From Dehalococcoidia bacterium (GTDB lineage Bacteria; Chloroflexota; Dehalococcoidia; SM23-28-2; RBG-16-64-32), in NCBI GenBank assembly GCA_030649945.1, contig JAUSFE010000104.1, forward strand, positions 108,899-172,898: a stretch of DNA of 64,000 bases, in the 5' to 3' direction. A program made the translations under genes and the position numbers. The notes beneath the pieces are model-generated. The model was not told the DNA's origin. It saw only the letters and a list, made by a program, of their open reading frames with translations, and did not search any database. This document shows positions 38,421 through 46,120 of this stretch, one piece after another (the stretch's first letter is position 1; each line of letters begins with the position of its first letter).

Positions 38421-40277
38421 GTGAGCCGCTGGTTCGACCCGAGCGCCCCACTGCCGCCTTCGGCCACGGTAGCCCCGGTGCAGCACGTCTACAGGCGCAT
38501 CCTGGGGCACATGCGCCTGTTCTGGCGCGGCATCGGCCTCAGCGTGGGGCTGGCCATGATCAGCTCGCTCTTCATCACGCTGCAACCGTGGCCGATCAAG
38601 TTCATCATTGACGGCGTGCTGGTGAACAGCCGGCTGAACCTGGGGCCGCTGGGCCACGTTGTAAGCGACACGGACGACGACAAGCTGGTGGTGGGCGCGG
38701 CGCTGGCGGGCGCTTACCTGGTGATCACGGTTGTGGGAGTGCTGTTCAACGCCGCCAGCTTCTACGCCATCGCGCGGACGGCGCTGCTCATGATCCACAA
38801 CCTGCGCTCGCGGCTGGTGGGGCACGTGCGCTCACTCTCCATGCGCTACCACGCGAACCAATCGGTGGGGGACACCATCTGGCGGGCGATCAACGATGCG
38901 CGGAGCATCCAGGAGGTGATGATCTTCGGCATCCGCACGTGGACGGTGCTGGTCTTCCGGCTGGTGATCATGGTCGGTTTCATGCTGCTGCTGGACCCGC
39001 TGCTGACGCTGGTCTCGCTGGCGGTGCTGCCGCTGCTCTTCATCACGATCCACCGGCTGACGGCGCGCATTCAGCGCACCTCGCAGGAGAGCCGGGAGCA
39101 CATGAGCCGCATGACCTCGCTGATCGAGCAGACGATGGGCGCGATCCGGGCGGTGCAGGTGTTCGGGCGCGAGGGGATGGAGCAGCGGCGCTTTGAGACG
39201 ACGAGCATGAACTTCGTGCAGGCGCAGCTGAAGTTCCGCCGCTCCGAGCAGGTGCTGAACGTGGCCACCGTCGTCATCACCGGCCTGGGCACGGCGGCGG
39301 TGCTGTTCTTCGCCTCGTACCGGGTGATCCACAGCGCGCTGACGGTGGGGTCGCTCTGGGTGTTCGTGAGCTACATGCAGTCGCTCTACCAGATGATGAA
39401 CGAGATCATGTTCGTGTACGGACCGTTCCAGGACGCTGTCGTGGGCGTGGGCAGGGCGTTCCAGGTGCTGGACGAAGCGTCCGACATCCGGGAGGCGCCG
39501 GACGCCATCGCGAAGACGTCGTTCGAGCGCTCGTTGCGGTTCCGGGACGTGCAGTTGCAGTACGAAAGCGGCCGGCCTGTGCTGCGCGGGGTGGACTTCG
39601 AGGTGTGCCGCGGCGAGAAGGTGGCGATTGTGGGGGAGACGGGCTCCGGCAAGACGAGCATCCTGAACCTCATACCGCGTCTCTACGATGTGACGGGCGG
39701 GGCCGTGGAGATGGACGGGGTGGACGTGCGCAGGCTCAAAATTGCGGACCTGCGAGACCTGGTGAGCATGGTGCCGCAGGAGCCGCTGCTGTTCGCAGCG
39801 ACAGCGCGGGAGAACATCCTCTACGGGCGGCTGGACGCTACCCCGGAGGAGGTGCGGGCGGCGGCGACGGCGGCGCGGGCGGACGGCTTCATCCAGGAGC
39901 TGAGCGCGAAGTATGAGACGGAGGTGGGCGAGCGCGGCGTCAAGCTCTCCACCGGCCAGCAGCAGCGGATATCGATCGCGCGGGCGTTTCTCAAGAACGC
40001 GCCGATCCTGCTGCTGGACGAGCCGACGTCGGCGCTGGACCTGCGGACGGAGGCCGACTTCCTGGACGGCCTCTCGGAGCTGATGGCGGGCCGCACGGTG
40101 ATCATCGTTGCGCACCGGCTTTCGACGATCCGCAATGTGGACCGCATCTATTTCCTGGAGGACGGCGTCTTCGCGGAGTGCGGCAGCCACGAGGAGCTGA
40201 TGCAGCAGAAGGGCCATTATTACGAGCTGTTCATGCGCCAGTTCGGGTCCGGCGCGGCGGAACCAGCGATCGTCTGA
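38421..40277 (+). CDS. ABC transporter, half-size exporter (permease-ATPase fusion)
   Basis: This 618-residue MsbA-like protein has six predicted membrane helices in residues 40-330. The nucleotide-binding domain follows with Walker A GETGSGKTS near 410, Q-loop MVPQEPLLFA, signature LSTGQQQRISIARAF, Walker B ILLLDEPTSALD and the H-loop IIVAHRLSTI. Such proteins work as dimers and export lipids, peptides or drugs; the substrate is unknown. The start is the GTG at 38421, 4 bp after the GNAT gene. Confidence 0.94.
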   Translation: MSRWFDPSAPLPPSATVAPVQHVYRRILGHMRLFWRGIGLSVGLAMISSLFITLQPWPIKFIIDGVLVNSRLNLGPLGHVVSDTDDDKLVVGAALAGAYLVITVVGVLFNAASFYAIARTALLMIHNLRSRLVGHVRSLSMRYHANQSVGDTIWRAINDARSIQEVMIFGIRTWTVLVFRLVIMVGFMLLLDPLLTLVSLAVLPLLFITIHRLTARIQRTSQESREHMSRMTSLIEQTMGAIRAVQVFGREGMEQRRFETTSMNFVQAQLKFRRSEQVLNVATVVITGLGTAAVLFFASYRVIHSALTVGSLWVFVSYMQSLYQMMNEIMFVYGPFQDAVVGVGRAFQVLDEASDIREAPDAIAKTSFERSLRFRDVQLQYESGRPVLRGVDFEVCRGEKVAIVGETGSGKTSILNLIPRLYDVTGGAVEMDGVDVRRLKIADLRDLVSMVPQEPLLFAATARENILYGRLDATPEEVRAAATAARADGFIQELSAKYETEVGERGVKLSTGQQQRISIARAFLKNAPILLLDEPTSALDLRTEADFLDGLSELMAGRTVIIVAHRLSTIRNVDRIYFLEDGVFAECGSHEELMQQKGHYYELFMRQFGSGAAEPAIV

Positions 40278-40315
40278 GGGCCCGCTGAAGCGGCCCCGGC
40301 CGCACCCCCGGCGAG

Positions 40316-40344
40316 TTGAGAGAGCGAGGGGGCTCCGCTAATAT
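40316..40344 (+). promoter_or_regulatory. Promoter of tRNA-Gly(CCC)
   Basis: TTGAGA (40316-40321), 17 bases, TAATAT (40339-40344), ending 10 bases before the tRNA. Confidence 0.75.
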
Positions 40345-40353
40345 AAGATGCGA

Positions 40354-40428
40354 GCGGGCGTAGCTCAGTGGTAGAGCATCTGCTTCCCAAGCAGAGGGTC
40401 GTGGGTTCGAGCCCCATCGCCCGCTCCA
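40354..40428 (+). tRNA. tRNA-Gly (anticodon CCC)
   Basis: A 75-base cloverleaf almost identical to the UCC gene at 26693. It has the same acceptor stem GCGGGCG/CGCCCGC, anticodon loop TTCCCAA and T loop TTCGAGC, with encoded CCA. A partial copy of its 3' half lies at 40932-40972. Confidence 0.97.
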
Positions 40429-40434
40429 GATACG
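40394..40434 (+). repeat. Left direct repeat (tRNA-Gly CCC 3' half)
   Basis: 41 bases identical to 40932-40972, running from the 3' side of the anticodon stem through CCA and six more bases. Confidence 0.8.
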
Positions 40435-40449
40435 GATTCGACACCTGAT

Positions 40450-40473
40450 GACCGCCAAGAGACGGTCTTTTTT
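40450..40473 (+). terminator. Rho-independent terminator of tRNA-Gly(CCC)
   Basis: GACCG-N8-CGGTC followed by TTTTTT, 22 bases past the tRNA 3' end. Confidence 0.85.
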
Positions 40474-40593
40474 CGTGGAAGCTTAGGGCCTTGATCTATC
40501 TGTCGTCGCCTCGGAGCATCGATCTTAGACACGAAATCATGGCCCTCTGCCATGCAAGCTGATGGCCGCCGCGGTGGCTTGCTCCTCATCGCG

Positions 40594-40609
40594 TATAATT
40601 CGCGCCATG
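40594..40609 (+). promoter_or_regulatory. -10 box for a leaderless upstream reading frame
   Basis: TATAAT at 40594-40599, 7 bases before an ATG at 40607. No good -35 at the usual distance. Confidence 0.45.
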
Positions 40610-40681
40610 GAGCGTTGGGATCCGCTACTGCACGACGGAGGGTGGCGTCCGCGTCGCTTACTTACAAGGAGATGCACATGA
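40607..40681 (+). CDS. Possible leaderless 24-residue upstream peptide
   Basis: A short frame, MERWDPLLHDGGWRPRRLLT then RRCT, runs from the ATG next to the TATAAT box. It ends in an ATGA overlap with the ferredoxin start. It contains the AAGGAG that serves the ferredoxin. Position and coupling are the only support; there is no family. Confidence 0.4.
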   Translation: MERWDPLLHDGGWRPRRLLTRRCT

Positions 40682-40902
40682 CAGACTTGGAGAGGTACGA
40701 GACAGACGCGATCCGCGTGACCTACGACTCGGGCGTCTGCGTCCACGCCGCCGAATGCATTCGCGGCCTCCCCGAGGTCTTCAACGCCGACGCCCAGCCC
40801 TGGATCCAGCCGCAACACGCGGACCCCAACGCCGTCGCCGAGCAGGTCAAGCGCTGCCCCAGCGGCGCGCTTCAGTACCAGTTCCTTAAGCAGCCTCAAT
40901 AA
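40678..40902 (+). CDS. Small (4Fe-4S) mono-cluster ferredoxin, Fer4_19/DUF1271 type
   Basis: This 74-residue protein has VTYDSGVCVHAAECIRGLPE and VKRCPSGALQYQF, the divergent C-x5-C plus C-P-x-G-A-L pattern of the YjdI/Fer4_19 family. The fourth ligand differs from normal ferredoxins. It would carry electrons to an unknown partner. The ATG at 40678 has AAGGAG six bases upstream. It is the only recognised gene in the tRNA-Gly(CCC) islet. Confidence 0.85.
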   Translation: MTDLERYETDAIRVTYDSGVCVHAAECIRGLPEVFNADAQPWIQPQHADPNAVAEQVKRCPSGALQYQFLKQPQ

Positions 40903-40931
40903 CTCCCATCGCCCCGGCGTCAGCGGCTACG

Positions 40932-40972
40932 GAGGGTCGTGGGTTCGAGCCCCATCGCCCGCTCCAGATACG
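40932..40972 (+). repeat. Right direct repeat (partial tRNA-Gly CCC)
   Basis: An exact copy of 40394-40434 without the tRNA 5' half, marking the far end of a small insertion. Confidence 0.8.
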
Positions 40973-41312
40973 ATTTTCTCTCCTCAAGCGCTACAGGCCG
41001 CGGACGTTACGTCGCTTGTCCCGGGGGGCCGGCCGCCGTTCATCCTGTCAAGGCGAGCCTGGCTCCGCAAGCTTGACGCTGGGCCGGTTGCCTCTATGAA
41101 TAAGGGCCAAACGGACTGTGGGAACGTGACTCGACGCCCATTGTGGGCCCGTGTACGATGGGTCAGGATTGCATGTGACGGAGGGTACTGTATCGGCGGG
41201 AATAGCGTCGTGCTTCAGGGGCGGAGCGGCGGTTCATCCAGTGTGAACTCCGCTCCGTCAAATGGGGAGTCGGGCAGCCTGAGGCCCGAATAGAAGACTG
41301 GAAAGCACTCCA
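40973..41312. other. Leader region of the electron-transfer cluster
   Basis: 340 bases without a gene. It holds CTGTATC at 41188-41194 (a motif repeated at other cluster promoters) and a stem-loop at 41222-41257 (CGGAGCGG/CCGCTCCG, continued by GTTCA/TGAAC). The stem-loop is not followed by a T-run and is more likely a leader structure than a terminator. Confidence 0.5.
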
Positions 41313-42608
41313 ATGAGCCTGCAGCGGCTGCGATGGGCGACGATCATCGTCGCGATAGCGTTCCTTGTCGTGGTGCAAGGCGTGGCGATGGGTTTCGTGA
41401 TGCCGGCGTTCGGCCGTGCGTACGGCCACGCGGTGTCGATCATCGGATTTGGCGCCGGGATCATCGTGCTCGCGACGATCCTCTACAACATCATTGACCG
41501 CATGCAGGCGCGCATTGTGCGACAGAATGAGGAGTCGGAAGCGCTGTACGAGATCGCGGTTGACATTGCGGCGCTCGACGATGAACGGCAGGTGCTCCAG
41601 TCGATCATGGACCGAGCGCGGGAAATGCTGAGTGCTGACGCAGCGGTGCTGTGTCTGGCAGGGCCCAGCGGGGCGCATGTGGCCGCGGCTCACGCTGGTC
41701 TGCCCGAGGCGTTTCGCGTTCAGGGCGTAGTTGCAGATGAGGGGCCGGTGACCGTGGACGGGCAGTTTGGCGTGGACCGCTGTCCCTTTGTGAATCCAGC
41801 GTTCAACAGGATGTCGACTGACCTGATCTCGGGAGGCGAGCGGATCGGCGAGATATGCGTGTTGTCGGCCGTGCTACGAGTGTTTGGGGAGGACGAAGTG
41901 CGCCTGTTAAGGGCGATTGCGCACCTGGCGGCGATCGAGGTACAGAAGGGCAAGCTGATGGAACGGGACCGGCTGGTGGCGGTACTGGAAGAGCGCGAAC
42001 GGCTGGCTAGGGAGATGCACGACACTCTGGCCCAGGTTCTTGGGTACCTGCATCTCACGTCAGAGAGCGCGCGGGCGGGCCTGAATGCAGGAGACTTGGC
42101 GAAGACAGAGGGGGCGCTGGCGGAGATATCGTCCGTGGCGCACGAGGCGTACGCCGATGTGCGGGAGGCGATCCTGGGACTGAGAGAGACGGTCTCTCAG
42201 CGACGGGGTTTTGTAGACGCGCTGCGGGAGTATGCCGTGAAGTTCAGCCAGCAGGCCGGTGTATCGACCCAGGTGGATATACACGGCACAGAGGCGCTGA
42301 AACTGGCGCCGGAAGCTGAAGTGCAGCTGCTGCGCGTGATCCAGGAGGCGCTGACGAATGTGCGGAAGCACTCCGGCGCGCGGAAGGCGTGTGTGAGTCT
42401 CGATCAGCGGGACGGGCTGCGGATTACCATAGAGGACGATGGGAAGGGTTTTAACCCTGGTGAACTTGATGAAAACCGCGACCGGTTTGGCCTGTTTACG
42501 ATGCGCGAGCGGGTGGAGCGCGTGGGTGGCCGGTTGGAGATTGATTCCGCCGTGGGCATGGGCACGAGGGTCTACGTGATATTCTCTGACGCGGAGGCTA
42601 AGCTATGA
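41313..42608 (+). CDS. Sensor histidine kinase, NarL-type (GAF + HisKA_3)
   Basis: This 431-residue kinase has two N-terminal membrane helices (residues 9-30 and 42-60), a GAF domain (about 75-215) and a dimerisation domain with LAREMHDTLAQVLGYL (phospho-His near 236). The ATPase domain follows (EALTNVRKHSGA, EDDGKGFNPGEL, GLFTMRERVERVGG). The very short loop between helices suggests sensing within the membrane or through the GAF domain; CPF near residue 156 could be a ligand or redox contact. Its stop overlaps the response regulator start by 4 bp. It probably controls the downstream electron-transfer genes. Confidence 0.92.
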   Translation: MSLQRLRWATIIVAIAFLVVVQGVAMGFVMPAFGRAYGHAVSIIGFGAGIIVLATILYNIIDRMQARIVRQNEESEALYEIAVDIAALDDERQVLQSIMDRAREMLSADAAVLCLAGPSGAHVAAAHAGLPEAFRVQGVVADEGPVTVDGQFGVDRCPFVNPAFNRMSTDLISGGERIGEICVLSAVLRVFGEDEVRLLRAIAHLAAIEVQKGKLMERDRLVAVLEERERLAREMHDTLAQVLGYLHLTSESARAGLNAGDLAKTEGALAEISSVAHEAYADVREAILGLRETVSQRRGFVDALREYAVKFSQQAGVSTQVDIHGTEALKLAPEAEVQLLRVIQEALTNVRKHSGARKACVSLDQRDGLRITIEDDGKGFNPGELDENRDRFGLFTMRERVERVGGRLEIDSAVGMGTRVYVIFSDAEAKL

Positions 42609-43282
42609 GCGCAGTCCGTGTAGTGCTGGTAGATGATCAGCAGCTGTTCCGCAAGGGTGTTCGCGCGCTACTGGAAGACGAAGACGGGTTCGAGGTTGTG
42701 GGGGAGGCGGGCAACGGCGCGCAGGGGCTAGAGACTGTCCTTGCCACACACCCAGATGTCGTCCTGATGGATGTGCAGATGCCTGTCTGCACGGGTGTGG
42801 AGGCGACCCGGAACATCAAGGCCCAGCGTCCGGAAACCCGCGTGATCATGCTCACGGTGTCGGACGTGGACGACGACCTGTTCGACGCCATCAAGGCCGG
42901 GGCGGACGGCTACCTGCTGAAGGACCTGAGGCCAGAAGAGCTGTTCCAGATGATCAGGTGCGTCATGGCTGGAGAAACGCCGATCTCGCCGCCGGTGGCC
43001 AGCAAGCTACTCGGCGAGTTCCGGAAACGCCCGTGGCGCGAGACCGCCCAGGCGGCAGGATCGGAGCTAACACAGCGGGAGAAAGAGATCCTGCAACTTG
43101 TGGCGTCGGGGCTAAGCAACGCGGAGATCGCCGCGCGGCTGTATATCGTGGAGGGGACAGTGAAGAACCACATCCACAATATCCTGGAGAAGCTGCACCT
43201 ACAGAACCGTGTGCAGGCGGCAGGCTTCGCGATCCGGGAGGGATTGGTACATCCGCCAGCCGAAACGCACGAGGGGCCCTAG
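42605..43282 (+). CDS. Response regulator, NarL/FixJ family
   Basis: The 225-residue protein has a receiver domain (VVLVDDQQLFRKGVRALLED, phospho-acceptor in VVLMDVQMP near residue 55, Lys in YLLKDL). A LuxR helix-turn-helix follows (LTQREKEILQLVASGLSNAE, then IAARLYIVEGTVKNHIHNIL). It is coupled to the histidine kinase by a 4-bp overlap. Candidate target sites are the shared 35-bp element at 49104 and 55964 and CTGTATC motifs elsewhere in the cluster; this link is inference. Confidence 0.94.
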   Translation: MSAVRVVLVDDQQLFRKGVRALLEDEDGFEVVGEAGNGAQGLETVLATHPDVVLMDVQMPVCTGVEATRNIKAQRPETRVIMLTVSDVDDDLFDAIKAGADGYLLKDLRPEELFQMIRCVMAGETPISPPVASKLLGEFRKRPWRETAQAAGSELTQREKEILQLVASGLSNAEIAARLYIVEGTVKNHIHNILEKLHLQNRVQAAGFAIREGLVHPPAETHEGP

Positions 43283-43293
43283 ACCCTCGCCTC

Positions 43294-43323
43294 CTGTATC
43301 CAGGCCTATATCCCTGCTGTATC
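43294..43323 (+). promoter_or_regulatory. Paired CTGTATC motifs upstream of the receiver-like gene
   Basis: CTGTATC at 43294-43300 and 43317-43323, 23 bases apart in the same orientation, about two turns of DNA. The same heptamer opens the shared element at 49104 and 55964. Confidence 0.4.
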
Positions 43324-43429
43324 GCTGAGTCCGGCAAAGACCTCAGGCTCCTGTTCCGCCAATCTACCCTGAAGCAACTGCACAGCGTTGGCCGGTGGCC
43401 GTAGTATACGGTCAGGAGCAACCAGGAGA

Positions 43430-43771
43430 ATGCGCAGGTCAAGGGTAGTGGTGCTGTATGTACATCCTCTGTTTGGTCAGGGGATTGGGCAGCTCCTGCG
43501 ATTACACAAGGACCTCGAGGTGACCTGCCTCCCGGTTTCTGAGGACCAGCACGAGGCGTTGCGGCGTCTGCGGCCCCGCGCCATTGTGCTTGAGGCGACA
43601 GAGGACGGCCTCTCCCGGAAGACGCTGCAAGACCTGCCGCCGGCGATGGTGATCCGCGTGGGGCTGGACGAGAACACGATGGACGTGTACCAGCGCCACC
43701 AGATCGTCAGCGCCGGTCCGGACAACCTGGTGGAAGCGATCCACTCCGGCCTGCGGCGCAAGGCCTCCTGA
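43430..43771 (+). CDS. Degenerate stand-alone receiver-like protein
   Basis: This 113-residue protein looks like a response-regulator receiver fold (VVVLYVHPLFGQGIGQLLRL, then IVLEATED at the acceptor strand). Glu occupies the place expected for the phospho-Asp, and the first-strand acidic pair is replaced by VHP. It has no output domain. It may be a constitutive or protein-binding member of the two-component system just upstream. AGGAGA lies just before the ATG at 43430. Confidence 0.65.
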   Translation: MRRSRVVVLYVHPLFGQGIGQLLRLHKDLEVTCLPVSEDQHEALRRLRPRAIVLEATEDGLSRKTLQDLPPAMVIRVGLDENTMDVYQRHQIVSAGPDNLVEAIHSGLRRKAS

Positions 43772-43822
43772 TCTCTTTCGTCTCTGTACTCTCTGTCCCA
43801 TCACACATCGCCGCGTGTACCT

Positions 43823-43846
43823 AACATGTGACCGTAGGTTCATGTT
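43823..43846. promoter_or_regulatory. Inverted repeat upstream of the TPR/NHL/cytochrome operon
   Basis: AACATG-N12-CATGTT, interleaved with ACCTA/TAGGT, 48 bases before the TPR gene. It is a plausible regulator site for the operon. Confidence 0.45.
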
Positions 43847-43893
43847 GCCGGCCCTCTTGAACAGCAAGAGTTAGCTAGGTACGGAGGAGAGAG

Positions 43894-44931
43894 ATGTCAA
43901 CCGGAGAGATAACCGACGCGAGCTCGATGGCAAATCCGAAGCGCGGCGGCGGCCACTTCATGGATTCGGGACTGAATCGGATGATCATCTGGTCGGCGGC
44001 CCTCCTGGTGGTCTCCGTGGTGGGCTTCGCGGTCTACTACTACGTCGATCAGTCCGGGTCGGGCGATTCGGGGCTGGCGGGGCGGGAACTGGCAGTCGCC
44101 GAGCAGGCGGTGCGAGACGACCCCACCAACATCACAAACCGCCTCGTCCTGGCGGACGTTTACTTCGCGCGGCAGCGCTACGAAGACGCTGCGACACAGT
44201 ATGAAGCGGCCCTGGCCATCAACGCCAAGAGCACGCTGGCCCACGTGGGCCTGGGGCGGGCGCTGATGCAGAGTGGGGACTTCGCCGGGGCTTCCGAAAG
44301 CTTCCAGACAGTCATTGACCTGTCCAAGGAAGAGGACATCTCCGGGAATCTGGTCCAGAGTTCTTACTACAACCTGGGCAACATAGCGCTGGACCAGGGG
44401 AAGCCGGATGAGGCGGTGGAGCATTTCAAGCAGGCGACCACTCTCGAACGGAGCGACGCTGACTCCTGGTACCTCCTGGGCACCGCCTACCTGCAGAGCG
44501 GGAAGCTGGATGAAGCGATCGCAGCGCTGGGACAGGCGGTCCTGTTCGTTCCGAACTTCACTGAAGCCTACGAGGCGCTGGCCGGAGCGTTTGACCAGAC
44601 AGGAGCGAGCGCGGGAGCGCTCTATGCGCGCGGCATGGCAGCCTACTCCAGGGGGAACCTTGGAGACGCCGCCGACAAACTCGAATCTGCAATCGAATCC
44701 TCCCCAACCCTGGCGGAGGCACACGCCGGCCTGGGCCTGGTCCGCGAGATCCAGGGCCAGAAGGATGCGGCGATCGTCGCCTACCAGCAAGCTCTGCAAC
44801 TTAAGCCTGATGACTTCCTCGCCAGAAACGGCCTTGCCCGCCTGACCGGGGCATCGTCCGGGACGGGTCTCCCGGCGAACCACCCGACGGCAGCGAGCGG
44901 CGAGGGCGGTGAGCAAGGGGTGACGCCATGA
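43894..44931 (+). CDS. Membrane-anchored TPR protein
   Basis: This 345-residue protein has one membrane helix near 30-50 (MIIWSAALLVVSVVGFAVYY), leaving about 290 residues outside. That part is a run of tetratricopeptide repeats (for example LVLADVYFARQRYEDAATQY, SYYNLGNIALDQGKPDEAVE, SWYLLGTAYLQSGKLDEAIA). Such proteins scaffold assembly complexes, and similar ones accompany cytochrome c maturation or multihaem clusters. The gene overlaps the NHL gene by 4 bp and follows a 120-base regulatory spacer, so it heads the structural operon. Confidence 0.88.
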   Translation: MSTGEITDASSMANPKRGGGHFMDSGLNRMIIWSAALLVVSVVGFAVYYYVDQSGSGDSGLAGRELAVAEQAVRDDPTNITNRLVLADVYFARQRYEDAATQYEAALAINAKSTLAHVGLGRALMQSGDFAGASESFQTVIDLSKEEDISGNLVQSSYYNLGNIALDQGKPDEAVEHFKQATTLERSDADSWYLLGTAYLQSGKLDEAIAALGQAVLFVPNFTEAYEALAGAFDQTGASAGALYARGMAAYSRGNLGDAADKLESAIESSPTLAEAHAGLGLVREIQGQKDAAIVAYQQALQLKPDDFLARNGLARLTGASSGTGLPANHPTAASGEGGEQGVTP

Positions 44932-46007
44932 CCAGTACCGAATGGCCTGAACAGGCTCCAGGATCGCCGGGCGGTGGATCCTCGGGATCCCGCTGGTCGA
45001 CAGGGCTCAAGATCGGGATCCTTCTCCTCATACTGATCGCGCTGGGCTGGGTACTGCTGATCACCGGCCAGTACTGCAGTACCGGCAAGCCGATAAGTGA
45101 GCTTCCGGGCGTGCCGGGACCCGTGGACGACCTATTTGACAGCAGTTCGTTCACATACGTGTCGTCGATCGAGGGGCTGAACAACCCCATGGGAGTTGCC
45201 GTTGGCCTGGACGGCAAGGTGTACGTCACAGAGACCGGCGGCGCGCACAAGATCCACATCTACGACAGCCTGGGGACGCAGGAGCTGGGGTCGTTTTCGT
45301 CGCCGGGAAGCGATACAGCGGATCGGGTGCCGATGTACGTTGCCGTGAACCCGGACGGCGACGTCTACGTCAGCGACCGCGGCGCCTCCAAACTATTCAT
45401 CTTCTCCCCGGACGGAACGCCGAAGGGAGAGGTGGCTCCTCCTGAGGGAACTGAGAACTGGCACCCGCTAGGGCTGACCTTTGACCAGGCTGGCAACCTC
45501 TATGTGGCAGATGTGACTCTCGGCAAGCACCGCGTCCTGGTTATGGATCCCGCCGGCAAGCTAAAGCTGAGCTTCGGGACTCAGGGGGAAGAAGAAGGGC
45601 AGTTCTCGTACCCGAACGGCATCGCCGTCGATGGCCAGGGCCGGATCTTCGTGACTGACAGCAACAACGGCCGCATGCAGGCGTTCGACAAGGACGGCAA
45701 GTTCTTGTTCCTCATCAGCCGAGGCATGAGCAAGGGTGACCTCGCAATGCCGCGAGGCATCGCTATCGACACCAAGGGCCGTCTGCTCATCGTCGACACC
45801 ACCCGCGCGTCCATCCAGGCCTACAAGGTCTCCGATTCCGGAGGGGCCGATGCGAATGGCACGTCCGTGGAGTTCAAGGGCGTCTTCTACGGCGATTTGG
45901 ACAGAAGGATCTCCTTCCAGTTTCCGAACGGTATGGCCCTGGACGGCCACAACAAGGTCTACATCGCGGATCGCGGTAACAACCGCGTCTCGATATGGGA
46001 GTACTGA
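44928..46007 (+). CDS. Membrane-anchored NHL-repeat beta-propeller protein
   Basis: This 359-residue protein has one membrane helix near 27-47 (LKIGILLLILIALGWVLLIT) and an outer NHL propeller of about six blades. Blade motifs include PMGVAVGLDGKVYVTETGG, VAVNPDGDVYVSDRG, YPNGIAVDGQGRIFVTDSNN and PNGMALDGHNKVYIADRGNN. NHL propellers bind proteins or small ligands and are not enzymes as such. It lies directly before the first six-haem cytochrome, so a docking or assembly role is likely. Two similar propeller proteins occur downstream. Confidence 0.9.
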   Translation: MTSTEWPEQAPGSPGGGSSGSRWSTGLKIGILLLILIALGWVLLITGQYCSTGKPISELPGVPGPVDDLFDSSSFTYVSSIEGLNNPMGVAVGLDGKVYVTETGGAHKIHIYDSLGTQELGSFSSPGSDTADRVPMYVAVNPDGDVYVSDRGASKLFIFSPDGTPKGEVAPPEGTENWHPLGLTFDQAGNLYVADVTLGKHRVLVMDPAGKLKLSFGTQGEEEGQFSYPNGIAVDGQGRIFVTDSNNGRMQAFDKDGKFLFLISRGMSKGDLAMPRGIAIDTKGRLLIVDTTRASIQAYKVSDSGGADANGTSVEFKGVFYGDLDRRISFQFPNGMALDGHNKVYIADRGNNRVSIWEY

Positions 46008-46120
46008 TCATGCGTAACCCAATTCGCCTTATCAAAAGCAACGGCAAGGGAGCCGAGTTCCAGGGGGCGTGGTCGAGGTTCTTTCTGCCTGGATGCCAGA
46101 AAAGGAAGGAGGTGAGAAAT

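Noticed and set aside
38832..40217. 461-codon minus-strand open frame over the ABC exporter
   Set aside because: Shadow of the ABC transporter gene; His/Arg-rich and without any domain.
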